This document shows, in pieces, positions 33,355 to 43,057 of a stretch of DNA of 59,640 nucleotides. Under the pieces are notes generated by a model. That model was given only the letters and a program-made list of their open reading frames with translations, searched no databases and was not told the origin of the DNA. This DNA comes from Methanobacteriota archaeon (GTDB lineage Archaea; JAADCQ01; Methanopyri; Methanopyrales; Methanopyraceae), in assembly GCA_027064305.1 (NCBI GenBank), contig JAMOPY010000036.1, forward strand, positions 1-59,640. The letters run 5' to 3'. Within the stretch, counting starts at the first letter, position 1; each line of letters begins with the position of its first letter. The position numbers and the translations under genes are program-made.

Positions 33355-35376
33355 CCGACCCGCGCCCCCCAGCACCGCCAGCAGCAGCGCCAAACTCAGC
33401 AGGTACGCCCACCGCTGATGCCGCTCCCACCCCACGTACCGGAGCTCGAGCGACCCGCCACGCGCCCGAATCATCGTGAACGGTCCCACCGGGCACGCCT
33501 CGCCCTCCCGCCCGTTCACCGCCCAGAACGGCGCCCAACCCCACGGGACCACCACGCACCCGGACCCCGCGTCCCTCACCCGGATCAGATCCCAACGCCA
33601 GCTTACCACCCCCCGGACCGTGGCGCCGACCGAGACGTACGGGAGCACCCTGCGGGCCGCCTCCTCGACGCTGACCCCTCCCCTCCACGGGGCGAGCGGG
33701 TAGTCCACCCTGATCACGCGCCCGGCCCGCCGCACCAACCCGGTCTTCACCGCCCACCGCCAGCCCACCCGGTCCACGACCAGCACCTCGCCCGTCCACG
33801 GCACCTCCCACGGGGACGGTTCCTGACCCGCCCTCACGGCCTCGGGGTAGAACCCGGGGAGGATCGGCGGGCGGCCCAACCGACCGGCCAGCTCGGCCCA
33901 CAACACGCCGTACGCGCTGAACGACCCCACGTAGATCGCGCGGACCCGGCGAACCACCACGGCGTCCCTCAGCGAGATCGAGGGGTTCACGACCACCCGG
34001 ACCCGACCGATCACCCGGTTCCCGATCTCGCTCGGCAGGATCGGGTTCGGCCGGCTTAACAGCGTCACGTCCACCACCCGCACCGGCAACGACCGCAGGT
34101 AGGCGCGGCCGCGCTCCCTCAGGACCCGCTCGTAGCACTCGTCGAACCACCGCGTGACGGCGGCGTTCGCCATGTACCAGTTGGAGGCCAGGTGGGAGGC
34201 CCTGAGGTATTCCATCGCGGGCCCCAGGGCGTGCAGCTGCGGCTCGGAGGCCCCCTGGTAGAACGCCCCTCCCAGCTCGTACACCGGCCACCCCGGCCAC
34301 ACCGGAGAGGCGGGCTCGAACCCGCGGCCCCCGTCCACCAGCACCCGGTACGGGCCGACGGAGTACCCTCTCACCGGTCGGAAGGCGTCGAAGGCGGCGA
34401 TCGCGTGGAACACCACCAGCGCCGTCAGGGACGATAACACCGCCAACATCACCAGCCGCTCGCGCGGACGCTTGGCCTCCGAGACGCCGACGATCAGCGC
34501 GGGCAGAAAGGACCTCCAGCTATCCACGAACTTCGCCACCCCCACGGGACCCGCCAGGATCACCCCCAGGCCGGCCGCGGCCGTCGCGAGGCCGAATCGC
34601 CCTCCCCCGGCCTCGACCGAGGGGATCAACGCGATCGCGTCCAGGAGGGCGATGGAGACCGCCAGGACGGTCTTTTCCGACAGTTGGTCGCCGTGCAGGA
34701 ACCACGTTCCGGGCGCGTAGGTGAAGGCCGTGTGAAGGTACCACCAGCCGAGCGCCGTCACGGGCACCGACGGGATCAGGGACAGCGCGATCACCGGTTT
34801 CCTCGCCGCTTCCAGCAGGAACGCCGGCAGCGTGTAAATCGGGTTCCCGAGGAACGATAGCGACCAGGCTAGCAGCACCGGCCACGCGCGCCTCACCCGG
34901 GAGCGGGCGAGCAGGATCGCCGAGACCGCCAGACCGACGGAGAACGTGGTCGCCACGCGGACCGTGAAGACCTCCACCACCTGCGCCGGGAGCGTGGCGA
35001 CGTAGACCAGGATCGCGGCCTCCGATCGACGGGTGGCCAGCCCCGTACGTTGCAGCAGCAGCCAGAGCCAGCAGGGCGCGGACCGGTACAGCGCGTCCAC
35101 CACCACGCACGCCAGGTACGGGTTCCCGGTGAGCTTGAACAGCGCGACGGCCGGTAGGAAGGGTAGGACCGGGTAGTCGATCATCGGTGGTCGGCCCGTG
35201 TACGAGTACGGGTCCCAGTCCCCGCGGGCCAGTCCGGCCGTGCCCAGCAGGTAGACCTGGTGGGCGTGCACGGCCAGATCCATCACGACCGCGTGCTCGC
35301 CGCGCAGCTCCGGCGCCAGTGGGGCCAGCGACGCCAGGATGAAGAGCAGGGTGAGCGCTAGGTCCAGTCGGCGCAT
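33343..35376 (-). CDS. Large polytopic membrane protein, GT-C/YfhO-like
   Basis: A 677-residue protein with about 11 hydrophobic helices in residues 1-400, an extracytoplasmic domain (~400-640) and a final C-terminal helix. The first loop, GDWDPYSYTGRPP with a following YPVLPF, resembles the Asp-Trp-x-Pro-Tyr loop of GT-C fold or PTPS-related/YfhO-like membrane glycosyltransferases. WGWAPFWAVNGREG and YVGWERHQR near the end recur in the 38567-40750 paralog. Probably lipid-linked sugar transfer outside the cell; not proven. ATG 35376 follows carB by 11 nt. Confidence 0.72.
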   Translation of the reverse strand: MRRLDLALTLLFILASLAPLAPELRGEHAVVMDLAVHAHQVYLLGTAGLARGDWDPYSYTGRPPMIDYPVLPFLPAVALFKLTGNPYLACVVVDALYRSAPCWLWLLLQRTGLATRRSEAAILVYVATLPAQVVEVFTVRVATTFSVGLAVSAILLARSRVRRAWPVLLAWSLSFLGNPIYTLPAFLLEAARKPVIALSLIPSVPVTALGWWYLHTAFTYAPGTWFLHGDQLSEKTVLAVSIALLDAIALIPSVEAGGGRFGLATAAAGLGVILAGPVGVAKFVDSWRSFLPALIVGVSEAKRPRERLVMLAVLSSLTALVVFHAIAAFDAFRPVRGYSVGPYRVLVDGGRGFEPASPVWPGWPVYELGGAFYQGASEPQLHALGPAMEYLRASHLASNWYMANAAVTRWFDECYERVLRERGRAYLRSLPVRVVDVTLLSRPNPILPSEIGNRVIGRVRVVVNPSISLRDAVVVRRVRAIYVGSFSAYGVLWAELAGRLGRPPILPGFYPEAVRAGQEPSPWEVPWTGEVLVVDRVGWRWAVKTGLVRRAGRVIRVDYPLAPWRGGVSVEEAARRVLPYVSVGATVRGVVSWRWDLIRVRDAGSGCVVVPWGWAPFWAVNGREGEACPVGPFTMIRARGGSLELRYVGWERHQRWAYLLSLALLLAVLGGAGRKSL

Positions 35377-35387
35377 CCGGGCCGCCC

Positions 35388-37082
35388 TCAGTCGTACTTC
35401 AACGCCTCGCACTCCTCCTCGTACGTGGAGTAGAAGTACGGGGACACGGCCGCGAACTCCGCCGCGCACGTGTCCACCAGCTTGTACGTGGCCTCCACGC
35501 CCACGCCCAGCCGCGCCTCCCGTACCTCGTCCTCGCTCACCCCGAGCAGCTCCGCCAGCTGCTCGTCGGAGAAGCCCATCCGCTTGATTTCCCGGACGAA
35601 CTCGCGCGTCCCCTCGTCCACCTCCTCGCCGCGGATCAGCGCCAGCAGCTCCTCCCTCCGCTCCCTGATCTCCCGCTCCATTTCCACGATCCGTTGGATC
35701 TTCTCGATGAACCACGGGTCGATGCCGGACAGCTTCGAGGCCTCCTCCACGTCCATGAGCCCCCGCTTCAGGGCCGCGTAGATGTAGAAGATGCGCCGGT
35801 CGTTCGGCCGCTCGACGTTCCTCCGGATCTCCTCCGGGCTCGCCTCCAGCTCCTCCGGGGAGGGACCCAGGCCCGGCTCCCCGATCTCCAGGGACCGGAT
35901 CGCCTTCTGCAGCGCCTCCTCGAACGTGCGCCCGATCGCCATCACCTCACCGACCGACTTCATCTCCGTACCCAGCGTCCGGTCCGCCTCCGGGAACTTG
36001 TCGAACGGCCACCGCGGGATCTTCACCACCACGTAGTCCAGCGCGGGCTCGAACGCCGCGTACGTCTCCCCGGTCACCTGGTTCTCGATCTCGTCCAGGC
36101 GCAGCCCGATCGCGATCTTGGCCGCGATCCGCGCGATCGGATACCCCGTCGCCTTCGAGGCCAGCGCCGACGATCGGCTCACCCGCGGGTTCACCTCGAT
36201 GACCCGGTACTCGCCCGTCTCCCGGTGCAGCGCGAACTGAATGTTGCAGCCACCCTCCACCCCCAGCTCGTCGATGATGTGCAGCGCCGCGCTGCGCAGC
36301 ATCTGGTGCTCCTCCTCCGTCAGCGTCTGCGCCGGCGCCACCACGATCGACTCGCCCGTGTGCACGCCCATCGGATCCACGTTCTCCATGCTGCACACCG
36401 TGATGCAGTTGCCCGCACCGTCCCGCATCACCTCGTACTCGATCTCCGCCCAACCACCCACGTACTCCTCGATCAGCACCTGATTCACCCGGCTGTACTC
36501 CAGCCCCCGCTCCACCACCCGCTCCAGCTCCTCCTCATCCTCCGCGATACCGCCACCGGTACCGCCCAGCGTGTAGGCCGGCCGCACCACCACCGGGTAC
36601 CCGATCTCCTCCGCCACCTCCTTCGCCTCCTCCACCGACGAGACCGCCTCGCTCCGGCACACCGGCTCCCCGATCCTCTCCATGAACGCTCGGAACTCGT
36701 CCCGATCCTCCGCCCGCACGATCGTCTCCACCGGCGTGCCCAGGACCTCGACGTCGTACTCCTCCAGCACGCCCATCTCGTCCAGCTCCACCGCGATGTT
36801 CAGCCCCGTCTGACCGCCCAGCGTCGGCAGAATCCCGTCCGGCGTCTCCTTCTCGATCACCTTGGCCACGATCCGCGCGTCCAACGGCTCGATGTAGACG
36901 CGGTCCGCCATGTTCGGATCCGTCATGATCGTCGCCGGGTTGCTGTTCACCAGAACGACCTCGACGCCCTCCTCCCGCAACGCCTTGCACGCCTGAGAAC
37001 CAGAGTAATCGAACTCCGCCGCCTGGCCGACGACGATCGGACCCGACCCAATGATCAGAACCTTATCGGGGGTCTCGGGCAA
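35388..37082 (-). CDS. carB: Carbamoyl-phosphate synthase large subunit, N-terminal half (split CarB)
   Basis: A 564-residue protein equal to the first half of bacterial CarB: the ATP-grasp carboxyphosphate domain ([20 protein letters not shown] at the start; [30 protein letters not shown] later) plus the oligomerisation helices, ending after [12 protein letters not shown]. The second (carbamate kinase) half is missing, as in M. jannaschii and some other thermophiles where carB is split; the other half and carA are not in the window. TTG 37082. A TATA-like element lies about 30 bases upstream. Confidence 0.93.
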   Translation of the reverse strand: MPETPDKVLIIGSGPIVVGQAAEFDYSGSQACKALREEGVEVVLVNSNPATIMTDPNMADRVYIEPLDARIVAKVIEKETPDGILPTLGGQTGLNIAVELDEMGVLEEYDVEVLGTPVETIVRAEDRDEFRAFMERIGEPVCRSEAVSSVEEAKEVAEEIGYPVVVRPAYTLGGTGGGIAEDEEELERVVERGLEYSRVNQVLIEEYVGGWAEIEYEVMRDGAGNCITVCSMENVDPMGVHTGESIVVAPAQTLTEEEHQMLRSAALHIIDELGVEGGCNIQFALHRETGEYRVIEVNPRVSRSSALASKATGYPIARIAAKIAIGLRLDEIENQVTGETYAAFEPALDYVVVKIPRWPFDKFPEADRTLGTEMKSVGEVMAIGRTFEEALQKAIRSLEIGEPGLGPSPEELEASPEEIRRNVERPNDRRIFYIYAALKRGLMDVEEASKLSGIDPWFIEKIQRIVEMEREIRERREELLALIRGEEVDEGTREFVREIKRMGFSDEQLAELLGVSEDEVREARLGVGVEATYKLVDTCAAEFAAVSPYFYSTYEEECEALKYD

Positions 37083-37107
37083 CAGAACCCGCTACCGCCC
37101 CCTCAAC

Positions 37108-37122
37108 GCACGTTAATAAAGC
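37108..37122. promoter_or_regulatory. Shared TATA-like element between divergent carB and membrane-protein genes
   Basis: The A/T-rich CGTTAATAAA at 37111-37120 is the only such stretch in the 75-bp gap. On the minus strand it reads TTTATTAACG about 30 bases before the carB start. On the plus strand, TTAATAAA is about 30-40 bases before the GTG starts of the divergent gene. It fits a TATA box for either or both. Confidence 0.5.
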
Positions 37123-37157
37123 CATCGACGGCACGGCCGGCCGGGGTGAGGCGCCCG

Positions 37158-38663
37158 GTGCCCCCGCTGACCCGGCGCGGCGTCGACGCCATCGCGCTGA
37201 CCTCCCTCGCGCTGATCTCACTGATCTTCCTAATCGAGGTCCCCCTCCACGTACCCCTCACCCCCTACCTGTACGTCACCGGGGCGGCGAACCTCAAGGC
37301 CGTCACCGAGAGCCTCCGAGCGCGCGAGCTCCCCGAGTGGAACCCGTACCTGGGCGGCGGATACCCGCTGGCCCCCACCCCTTACTACCTGCTCTACGGG
37401 CTGGGCAAGTGGACCCTGATACCCACCCTGCTGGCCCTCTCCGCGTGGACGTACCGGGCCTGGAGATCCCGGCTCCTGGCCGCCATCGCCTCCGTGACGG
37501 GACTCACCGCGTCCCTTTACACCCTCAGTCCGGCGCCGGCGCTGCTCTCCTGCTACCTATCCGGGCTGGCGGCGGACTCGCCCGCCCGACGGGCTCTGGG
37601 CTCCCTCTTCTCACCGGAACTAGCCCTGAGCGCGGAGCTGTCGCTCCGGCGCGCCTCCCCCTGGCCGATCCTCGTCTCCGCCTCCTGCGCCGCCGACGAC
37701 GCCCTCGCCCTACTGTACCCAGCGACCGCCCAGTTCACCGGGATAACCCTGATCTCGCACCTGACGATACTGACGGTGGCCCTCCTCGCGACGTCGGCCA
37801 CCTCCTACTTCCTGAGCCGGACGATCAACACCCGGTGGAAGGCCCCGATGGCCCTCTCGGCCGGGATGTCGGTCGCCTCGCTGATGTACCCGGGGGCTGC
37901 ACTGAGCCTGGCGTTCCCGTACACGGTGCTCCTGTCGTGGGCGCTCCGGCGCGCCGACCTCACCCTTTCGCGGCTGGAGCGGCGATACCGGCCGATGCTC
38001 CTAACCGCCGCGCTGACCCCACTGACGCTCACCCAGGCAGCCCTCGCACCCCTGTCCACCCTGTCGGAGCCCCGGATGACCGTGGCCGGCACGATCACCG
38101 TGGGACCCGGCGGGCCCGGGGTCGCCACCGCGATCGTGTCGAGCGACCCGTGGTTCACGGAGGTCGTGCGCCGGGTGCTGCGAGGAGAGGTCGTGGTCAA
38201 CCCGCCCTCGGTGTCCACCACGCCCGCGTCGATCACGCTGGCGTTGCTGATGAGCCAGGTAGGGGACACCCGGTACCTGACCGTCAACCCGACGGCGGCG
38301 CCGGCGATGGTCCTACCGCGGTTCAAGGTGGCGAGGATCGTCTCCCCAAGCCGCCTGGCGATCCGCTCCCTGGACCAGGCGACCCTCGCGACCGAGTGGG
38401 TCCGACGGAATCGGGGCGCCCGGATCCTCCGGGAACCGCGCGCGGTAACCCCCCGGACCATACTCGGTCATGGCCTGGTGGCGCAATCGTTCAGTCCCTG
38501 GTGGAGGCCCGCGGCCAACCGGAGGCCCGGACCCGGCGGGCTGATGATCCTCCACGGTCGGGTCCGTTACGATCGTCCCACGGCCCCGGTCAGCCTCCTC
38601 CTCACCCTAGCGGGCGTCGCCGCCGCGATCCCGGCGAGGAAGAGGAGGACGGAGCAAGCGTAA
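37158..38663 (+). CDS. Polytopic membrane protein, smaller GT-C/YfhO-like relative
   Basis: A 501-residue protein with about 11 helices. The first loop, PEWNPYLGGGYPLAPTPYYLLY, is the usual W-x-P-Y...G-Y-P signature of PTPS-related/YfhO-like proteins. After residue ~330 comes an extracytoplasmic part, then a last helix and a basic tail. GTG 37158 has GGGGTGAGG upstream; GTG 37146 is possible. The last 97 nt are antisense to the 3' end of the next gene, and both strands encode a very similar helix-plus-PAR tail. Role inferred as envelope glycan or lipid assembly. Confidence 0.68.
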   Translation: MPPLTRRGVDAIALTSLALISLIFLIEVPLHVPLTPYLYVTGAANLKAVTESLRARELPEWNPYLGGGYPLAPTPYYLLYGLGKWTLIPTLLALSAWTYRAWRSRLLAAIASVTGLTASLYTLSPAPALLSCYLSGLAADSPARRALGSLFSPELALSAELSLRRASPWPILVSASCAADDALALLYPATAQFTGITLISHLTILTVALLATSATSYFLSRTINTRWKAPMALSAGMSVASLMYPGAALSLAFPYTVLLSWALRRADLTLSRLERRYRPMLLTAALTPLTLTQAALAPLSTLSEPRMTVAGTITVGPGGPGVATAIVSSDPWFTEVVRRVLRGEVVVNPPSVSTTPASITLALLMSQVGDTRYLTVNPTAAPAMVLPRFKVARIVSPSRLAIRSLDQATLATEWVRRNRGARILREPRAVTPRTILGHGLVAQSFSPWWRPAANRRPGPGGLMILHGRVRYDRPTAPVSLLLTLAGVAAAIPARKRRTEQA

Positions 38664-40750
38664 GCCGGTCGCTGATGCCGCTCCCATCCCACGTAGTGAA
38701 GCCTGGCCACCCCACCCTCCAGCCTGACCAGCGTGTACGGGCCGACGGGGCACGTCTTCCCCTCCCGCCCGTTCACCGCCCAGAACGGCGCCCAACCCCA
38801 CGGGATCAGGGCCAGCCTGGCCCGCACGCCAGTCACCACCATCCGATCGTTCGAGACCAGCCGGACGGAGTGCTCCCGCCGAGCCTCCGACCACCGGACG
38901 GTTGATACCAGGAGGGGCCGCAGGACGCGTCCCGGCAGGGGCCGGTGCACCGGGCCCACCACGAGGGGCCGCTTGCCGTACCGACGCACGAGACGGACGA
39001 TCCTCCCGGGGTCAGACCCGTCCAGCGCCGGTGAGGAGTAAGCGACGATGACGATCCTGGCCTTCCTTACCAGTCGACTCAGGCCCGGGTATCCGGCGGC
39101 CTCCGGGTCCACGACCAGCACGTCGCCAGTCCAGTACCGGGACGCATCCAGCTGCTGACGGTGCAAGAGGTCCGTGGGGCGCAGGCACGGGATCACGGGG
39201 AGGCTCCCGTCGGGCGCGTGCCGCACCACGTTCAGCCATAGGTAGCTGTAGTCCGTGAAGGAACCCACGTAAAGCACTCGGACCCGGTCGACCGGGAGCG
39301 CGTCCCAGAGCCGCACCTCGGATCGCACCCGCGGCGGTCGCACCACGTCGTACGGTCCATTCATGCCGGTGGGCCAGGACGAGACCTCCAGCCTCCCGGT
39401 GGGTAACAGGGTCAGCACCTTCCGGGCCGACTCCAGGTCGAAGGGCTGGTTGGCCCCGGGCCGATGAACGTAGTCGCTGTACCCGCTGGCCTCCAACCCC
39501 AGCGGGTAGTACGCGGCCGTCAGCACCCTGATCGTCGGCTCCGAGGACCCCTGGTGGAACGCCCCGGCCAGCGAGAAACCCAGCCTTCCCTGCCTCCACG
39601 GGAAGATGGAGTCGGCCGTGCCGGCGATCAAGTCCCGGTGCGCGTGCCCGTCGCAGCGTCCCACCAGGAGGCTCGACAGGTGCGTCCACGGCAGCGCGAT
39701 CGATCCGAGCGTCACGAGCCCGACCAGCGGGATCCCCAGCAGCGCCCACGTCGGCGACGGCGACCGCCGGCGACCGACCCGAGCGACCCCGACCGTCAGG
39801 GCCAGGGACGGGACGATGGGCAGCCGCTGCAGGTCCAGCTGCGTGAGCGTCTTCAGCGATCCCACCATGAGCTTCCCGGCCCCGGGCGAGACCATGCATA
39901 GGCCCGCGAGCGTCGCCAGGCAGGCCGTGGAACCCAGGTACACCGCCGTCCGACGCGAGTCCAGCAGGGAGACGAGCACCGTCACGACGGTGAGCGCGGA
40001 GAGCAGCAGCAGGTGCAGCGACGCTATGGCCGTCGACACCGGGTAGATGAGGTGACACGAGGCGGGCACGTTGCTGAAGCTCAGCCGCCCGAACTCGTAC
40101 GCGACGTAGAGCACCGGGGACGCGGCCAGCACCGGTACCAGGAAGAACCGGGACTCCAGGAGCGCCAGCGCGACGGTCGGGAGCAGCATGTAGACGAAGT
40201 TCGACAGGATTGAGACGTAGAGCAGCGACGCGGAGGCCAGGAGTCGGGGACCCTCACCCAGCCTCGAGTACCACACGATCACGGCGGTGGTGAACGCGCA
40301 GTACGCCAGCGTCGTCGCGACCCGCACGTACGCCGCGTTGTGCACCAGGTACACCGGGTACAGGAGCAGATAGGCGAGTAGGGCCCCGAGGGAGCCCGGG
40401 GTGTCGGCCCCCAGCAGCCGGAGCGCGACCCAGGCCAACACCGGTACCATCCGGTACGCGTACTCGGACACCGCGCACGCCAGGGCCGGATCCAGGTACC
40501 GCGTTAACAGCGCCGGGAGGAGGAACGGCACCACCGGGTAGTTGACCAGGGGCGGCCGACCCAGGTACGAGTACGGGTCCCAGTCCCCGCCCGACGGCCC
40601 GTACCGACCGAGCAGGTACGCCTTCACCGCCTGAACGACCAAGTCGAGGTCCGTCGGCAGCGAGCCCGCGCCCGTGCAGCAGTCCCAGACCATCGGCGCC
40701 AGCATCAGAACCACGAGCCCGATGAGCACCACCGTAACCTCGGTCTCCAA
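38567..40750 (-). CDS. Large polytopic membrane protein, GT-C/YfhO-like paralog
   Basis: A 727-residue paralog of the 33343-35376 protein. It has the same first loop (GDWDPYSYLGRPPLVNYP), about 12 helices, an extracytoplasmic domain from ~380, and the shared motifs WGWAPFWAVNGREG and YVGWERHQR before a terminal helix. TTG 40750 has a GGGGAG site six bases upstream and lies within the 3' end of the 40705 gene (46-nt overlap). The 3' end overlaps the convergent gene by 97 nt. Substrate unknown. Confidence 0.72.
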   Translation of the reverse strand: METEVTVVLIGLVVLMLAPMVWDCCTGAGSLPTDLDLVVQAVKAYLLGRYGPSGGDWDPYSYLGRPPLVNYPVVPFLLPALLTRYLDPALACAVSEYAYRMVPVLAWVALRLLGADTPGSLGALLAYLLLYPVYLVHNAAYVRVATTLAYCAFTTAVIVWYSRLGEGPRLLASASLLYVSILSNFVYMLLPTVALALLESRFFLVPVLAASPVLYVAYEFGRLSFSNVPASCHLIYPVSTAIASLHLLLLSALTVVTVLVSLLDSRRTAVYLGSTACLATLAGLCMVSPGAGKLMVGSLKTLTQLDLQRLPIVPSLALTVGVARVGRRRSPSPTWALLGIPLVGLVTLGSIALPWTHLSSLLVGRCDGHAHRDLIAGTADSIFPWRQGRLGFSLAGAFHQGSSEPTIRVLTAAYYPLGLEASGYSDYVHRPGANQPFDLESARKVLTLLPTGRLEVSSWPTGMNGPYDVVRPPRVRSEVRLWDALPVDRVRVLYVGSFTDYSYLWLNVVRHAPDGSLPVIPCLRPTDLLHRQQLDASRYWTGDVLVVDPEAAGYPGLSRLVRKARIVIVAYSSPALDGSDPGRIVRLVRRYGKRPLVVGPVHRPLPGRVLRPLLVSTVRWSEARREHSVRLVSNDRMVVTGVRARLALIPWGWAPFWAVNGREGKTCPVGPYTLVRLEGGVARLHYVGWERHQRPAYACSVLLFLAGIAAATPARVRRRLTGAVGRS

Positions 40751-41307
40751 ACGTAGACTCCCCTGAACGCGCGCTCGGGTAACACGGCGATCACCGAGCC
40801 GCGCTCGAGGATCAGGTAGACCTCCCCGAACGCGCGCCGCACCTCGACCCGATCACCCCGCACCACCACCGGACCGCGCGGGCACAGGATGACGAGCCCC
40901 CGACCCGTCGGCACCGGGAACCCGCGGAGAAGCAGCTCGGCCCTGGAGGCCGCCATCCCGTACCCCGACACCCTCGCGTCGTCCGACACCTTTAGCAACC
41001 GGGCCCACCCCTCCCCCGGCGAGGCGACGGAGGGGCCGAGCGCGAGCCGGCCCGGACCGTCCACCCGCCACCCCCAGACGAGGATCTCCGAGGCCTGGGT
41101 GACCCTCCACGGCTCCCACGCGTCCGTCGCCGGCCCCACCACCACCGGCAGCTCCGTCACCCTGAGCGCGTCACGAAGCCACGGGTAGGTTACCTTCCCC
41201 TCCCGGATCACGTATCGGGGCTCCGACGACGCCCAAGCCACCGCGATCCACAGCCCGAGAACGAGGACCGCCGCCGCGATCTTCACGACCCTCACGCCGG
41301 CGCTCAC
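40705..41307 (-). CDS. Membrane-anchored hypothetical protein
   Basis: A 200-residue protein with one N-terminal membrane helix (AAAVLVLGLWIAVAWA) followed by a predicted beta-rich extracytoplasmic domain. It overlaps the start of the large membrane protein downstream, so the two are probably co-expressed and may interact. The start is uncertain: GTG 41307, 41295 and 41286 are all possible. Family not recognised. Confidence 0.6.
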   Translation of the reverse strand: MSAGVRVVKIAAAVLVLGLWIAVAWASSEPRYVIREGKVTYPWLRDALRVTELPVVVGPATDAWEPWRVTQASEILVWGWRVDGPGRLALGPSVASPGEGWARLLKVSDDARVSGYGMAASRAELLLRGFPVPTGRGLVILCPRGPVVVRGDRVEVRRAFGEVYLILERGSVIAVLPERAFRGVYVWRPRLRWCSSGSWF

Positions 41308-41320
41308 GGGGGCGAGATCG

Positions 41321-42097
41321 GTGCCCAACGAGGCCCGCCCGCCCCTACCCCTGCGATCCTCGGTCGTTGCGGCGCTGGCCGTGATCATGCTGGCGAAAGG
41401 GTACTTTCACGCGTGGACGGCCGCGACGACGGAGCACGTTCACCGCGCGGTGAAGGTTATGAGCGTTAAAAGGTTGCCGGCAGAGACCGCGGGTGACCTG
41501 GAGCCGGGCCCTCACCCGGTGTTCGCGTGGTACCGGGACCCCACCGCCTACGCGACCGTCCGCTTTCAGGGAGGCTACGAGGTGGTGCCGGTGCCGCACA
41601 CCCTGCTCCGATACCGAGCGGTGGTCCGTGGGAGCCGAGTGGACGTGCATCTGGGCCCGGTGTCGGCACCGTTCACGATCGTCTGCAGGGGCGTGCCGCG
41701 GGTCTCGGTGAGCTACCCGGAGGTTCGGGTGAGCGGGCCGTGCTCCATCGTGTTCCTCCGATCCTACGTCTGGTCTGGTCGGGGCTCGTGTCCGATCCCC
41801 GCGACGATCGTCCACGGCAAGATGCTCAGGGGGTACCGAGGTAAGGCCCGCTCCGTGACCGTCCTTTCCCTGGCCAGGATACCCGTGGTCACCTCGGTGC
41901 TGCTGTTCTTCGGCGCCACCGTCCCGCTGGAGATCGTGTCCGTGAAGGCCGAGTCCGGGTACTTGGAGGTCGACGGCGTTCAAGGGGTCATCCGATCCCG
42001 GGGGACGGTCTCGATCCGGTGGGAGCCCATCGTCGTGCCCAACCTGACCTACCAGGACCTGGTGTGGAGGTGCGCCGGCTGGCCCTACCGCCTCTAG
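41321..42097 (+). CDS. Membrane-anchored hypothetical protein
   Basis: A 258-residue protein with one N-terminal helix (SVVAALAVIMLA) and a beta-rich outer domain. Near the C terminus there is SGYLEVDG followed by SIRWEP; the unknown protein at 2314-2907 has IRWD and SGYLEVDG in similar surroundings. GTG 41321 has a GGGGGCGAG site and is 13 bp from the divergent gene. Its stop lies in a CTAG shared with the convergent gene. Function unknown; part of the surface-protein cluster. Confidence 0.62.
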   Translation: MPNEARPPLPLRSSVVAALAVIMLAKGYFHAWTAATTEHVHRAVKVMSVKRLPAETAGDLEPGPHPVFAWYRDPTAYATVRFQGGYEVVPVPHTLLRYRAVVRGSRVDVHLGPVSAPFTIVCRGVPRVSVSYPEVRVSGPCSIVFLRSYVWSGRGSCPIPATIVHGKMLRGYRGKARSVTVLSLARIPVVTSVLLFFGATVPLEIVSVKAESGYLEVDGVQGVIRSRGTVSIRWEPIVVPNLTYQDLVWRCAGWPYRL

Positions 42098-42660
42098 CCG
42101 CCCGCCGGCCGCTTCATCCTTAGGAGGATCCACCACGTCATCGCCTCCAGCCCCACCGCCGCGCCCACCGCCGCCAGGAACTGCGGAATCACCGAGGGTA
42201 GCGGCACGATGGGCCACGCTTGGTACCTGTACGCGGCCACGAGAACGTTGGACGCCGCCGTGATCACCGAGCCGAGGGCCAGCGACTCCCGCGGTCCCGG
42301 CCTCCGAATCTCGCTCACGATCCACGCCGCGGTCAGCGCGCCCGAGTAGAGCACGTCCGCCCACTGGTCCACGCCCGCGGTCACGACCGCGAGCGCCGAC
42401 CCCACGGCGTAGACCAGGATCGCCGCGTCCACCACCCCGTACGTCAGCAGCACCGGGGCCCCGGTGAGGTACGCGTACAGGTTGCCGGGCACGGGAATGA
42501 AGATCCCGTACGTCAGGAGCAGGACCGGGGACAGGTAAACCAGCGAGTACAGCTGGACCAGCGTGCCGCCCAGCCTGCGCGCCACCAGGTACAGCGAGAC
42601 CGCGAACGGCAGGCTCGTGATCGCGGTGTTAACGATCACCACCGTCCTCGGATCCAACAT
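42094..42660 (-). CDS. Multi-pass membrane protein of unknown function
   Basis: A 188-residue very hydrophobic protein with about six helices. No recognised family. ATG 42660 lies inside the 3' end of the upstream gene (32-nt overlap), so translation is probably coupled. It belongs to the run of genes that starts with the sugar-nucleotide cluster at 45.5 kb, so a role in envelope glycan handling is possible. Confidence 0.6.
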   Translation of the reverse strand: MLDPRTVVIVNTAITSLPFAVSLYLVARRLGGTLVQLYSLVYLSPVLLLTYGIFIPVPGNLYAYLTGAPVLLTYGVVDAAILVYAVGSALAVVTAGVDQWADVLYSGALTAAWIVSEIRRPGPRESLALGSVITAASNVLVAAYRYQAWPIVPLPSVIPQFLAAVGAAVGLEAMTWWILLRMKRPAGG

Positions 42661-43057
42661 GCGCGGATCTCCCGACGAACGCCCTCGTGAGCTCTCGCAG
42701 GTAGAGGCGCAGGGCGCTCCGGACGTCGCCCTCCTTCAGGGCCCGTTCCAGCTCCTCCTCCGACCCCGTTTCCAGGGACTCGCGCCGGCGATCGGCCAGT
42801 CCTCGGGCCGCCTCTAGCAGCGTCCTCTCCCCGGTCAACCCGTACAGGGCGACCAACGCGGCCTCCGACGCGAGGCTGAACTCCGGCGGGGTCCACGGGA
42901 CCCGGGAGAACACGATCACGAAGGCGATCATCAGCGTCAGCGCGATCAGCAGCGGGGCCAGCGCGATCACCAGGACGATCAGGAGGGCGGGGAGCACGAC
43001 GACCAGGAAGAAAACGTACGCGAGGGATCGGACCGCCTCGCCGCGAGCCTCACCCAC
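42629..43057 (-). CDS. Small membrane protein with helical cytoplasmic tail
   Basis: A 142-residue protein with a hydrophobic N-terminal region (residues ~10-50, two closely spaced helices) and a charged helical C terminus. The GTG at 43057 directly follows the stop of the nucleotidyltransferase gene. GGTGATC, which spans that stop, is a strong ribosome-binding site. No family recognised. Confidence 0.6.
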   Translation of the reverse strand: MGEARGEAVRSLAYVFFLVVVLPALLIVLVIALAPLLIALTLMIAFVIVFSRVPWTPPEFSLASEAALVALYGLTGERTLLEAARGLADRRRESLETGSEEELERALKEGDVRSALRLYLRELTRAFVGRSAHVGSEDGGDR

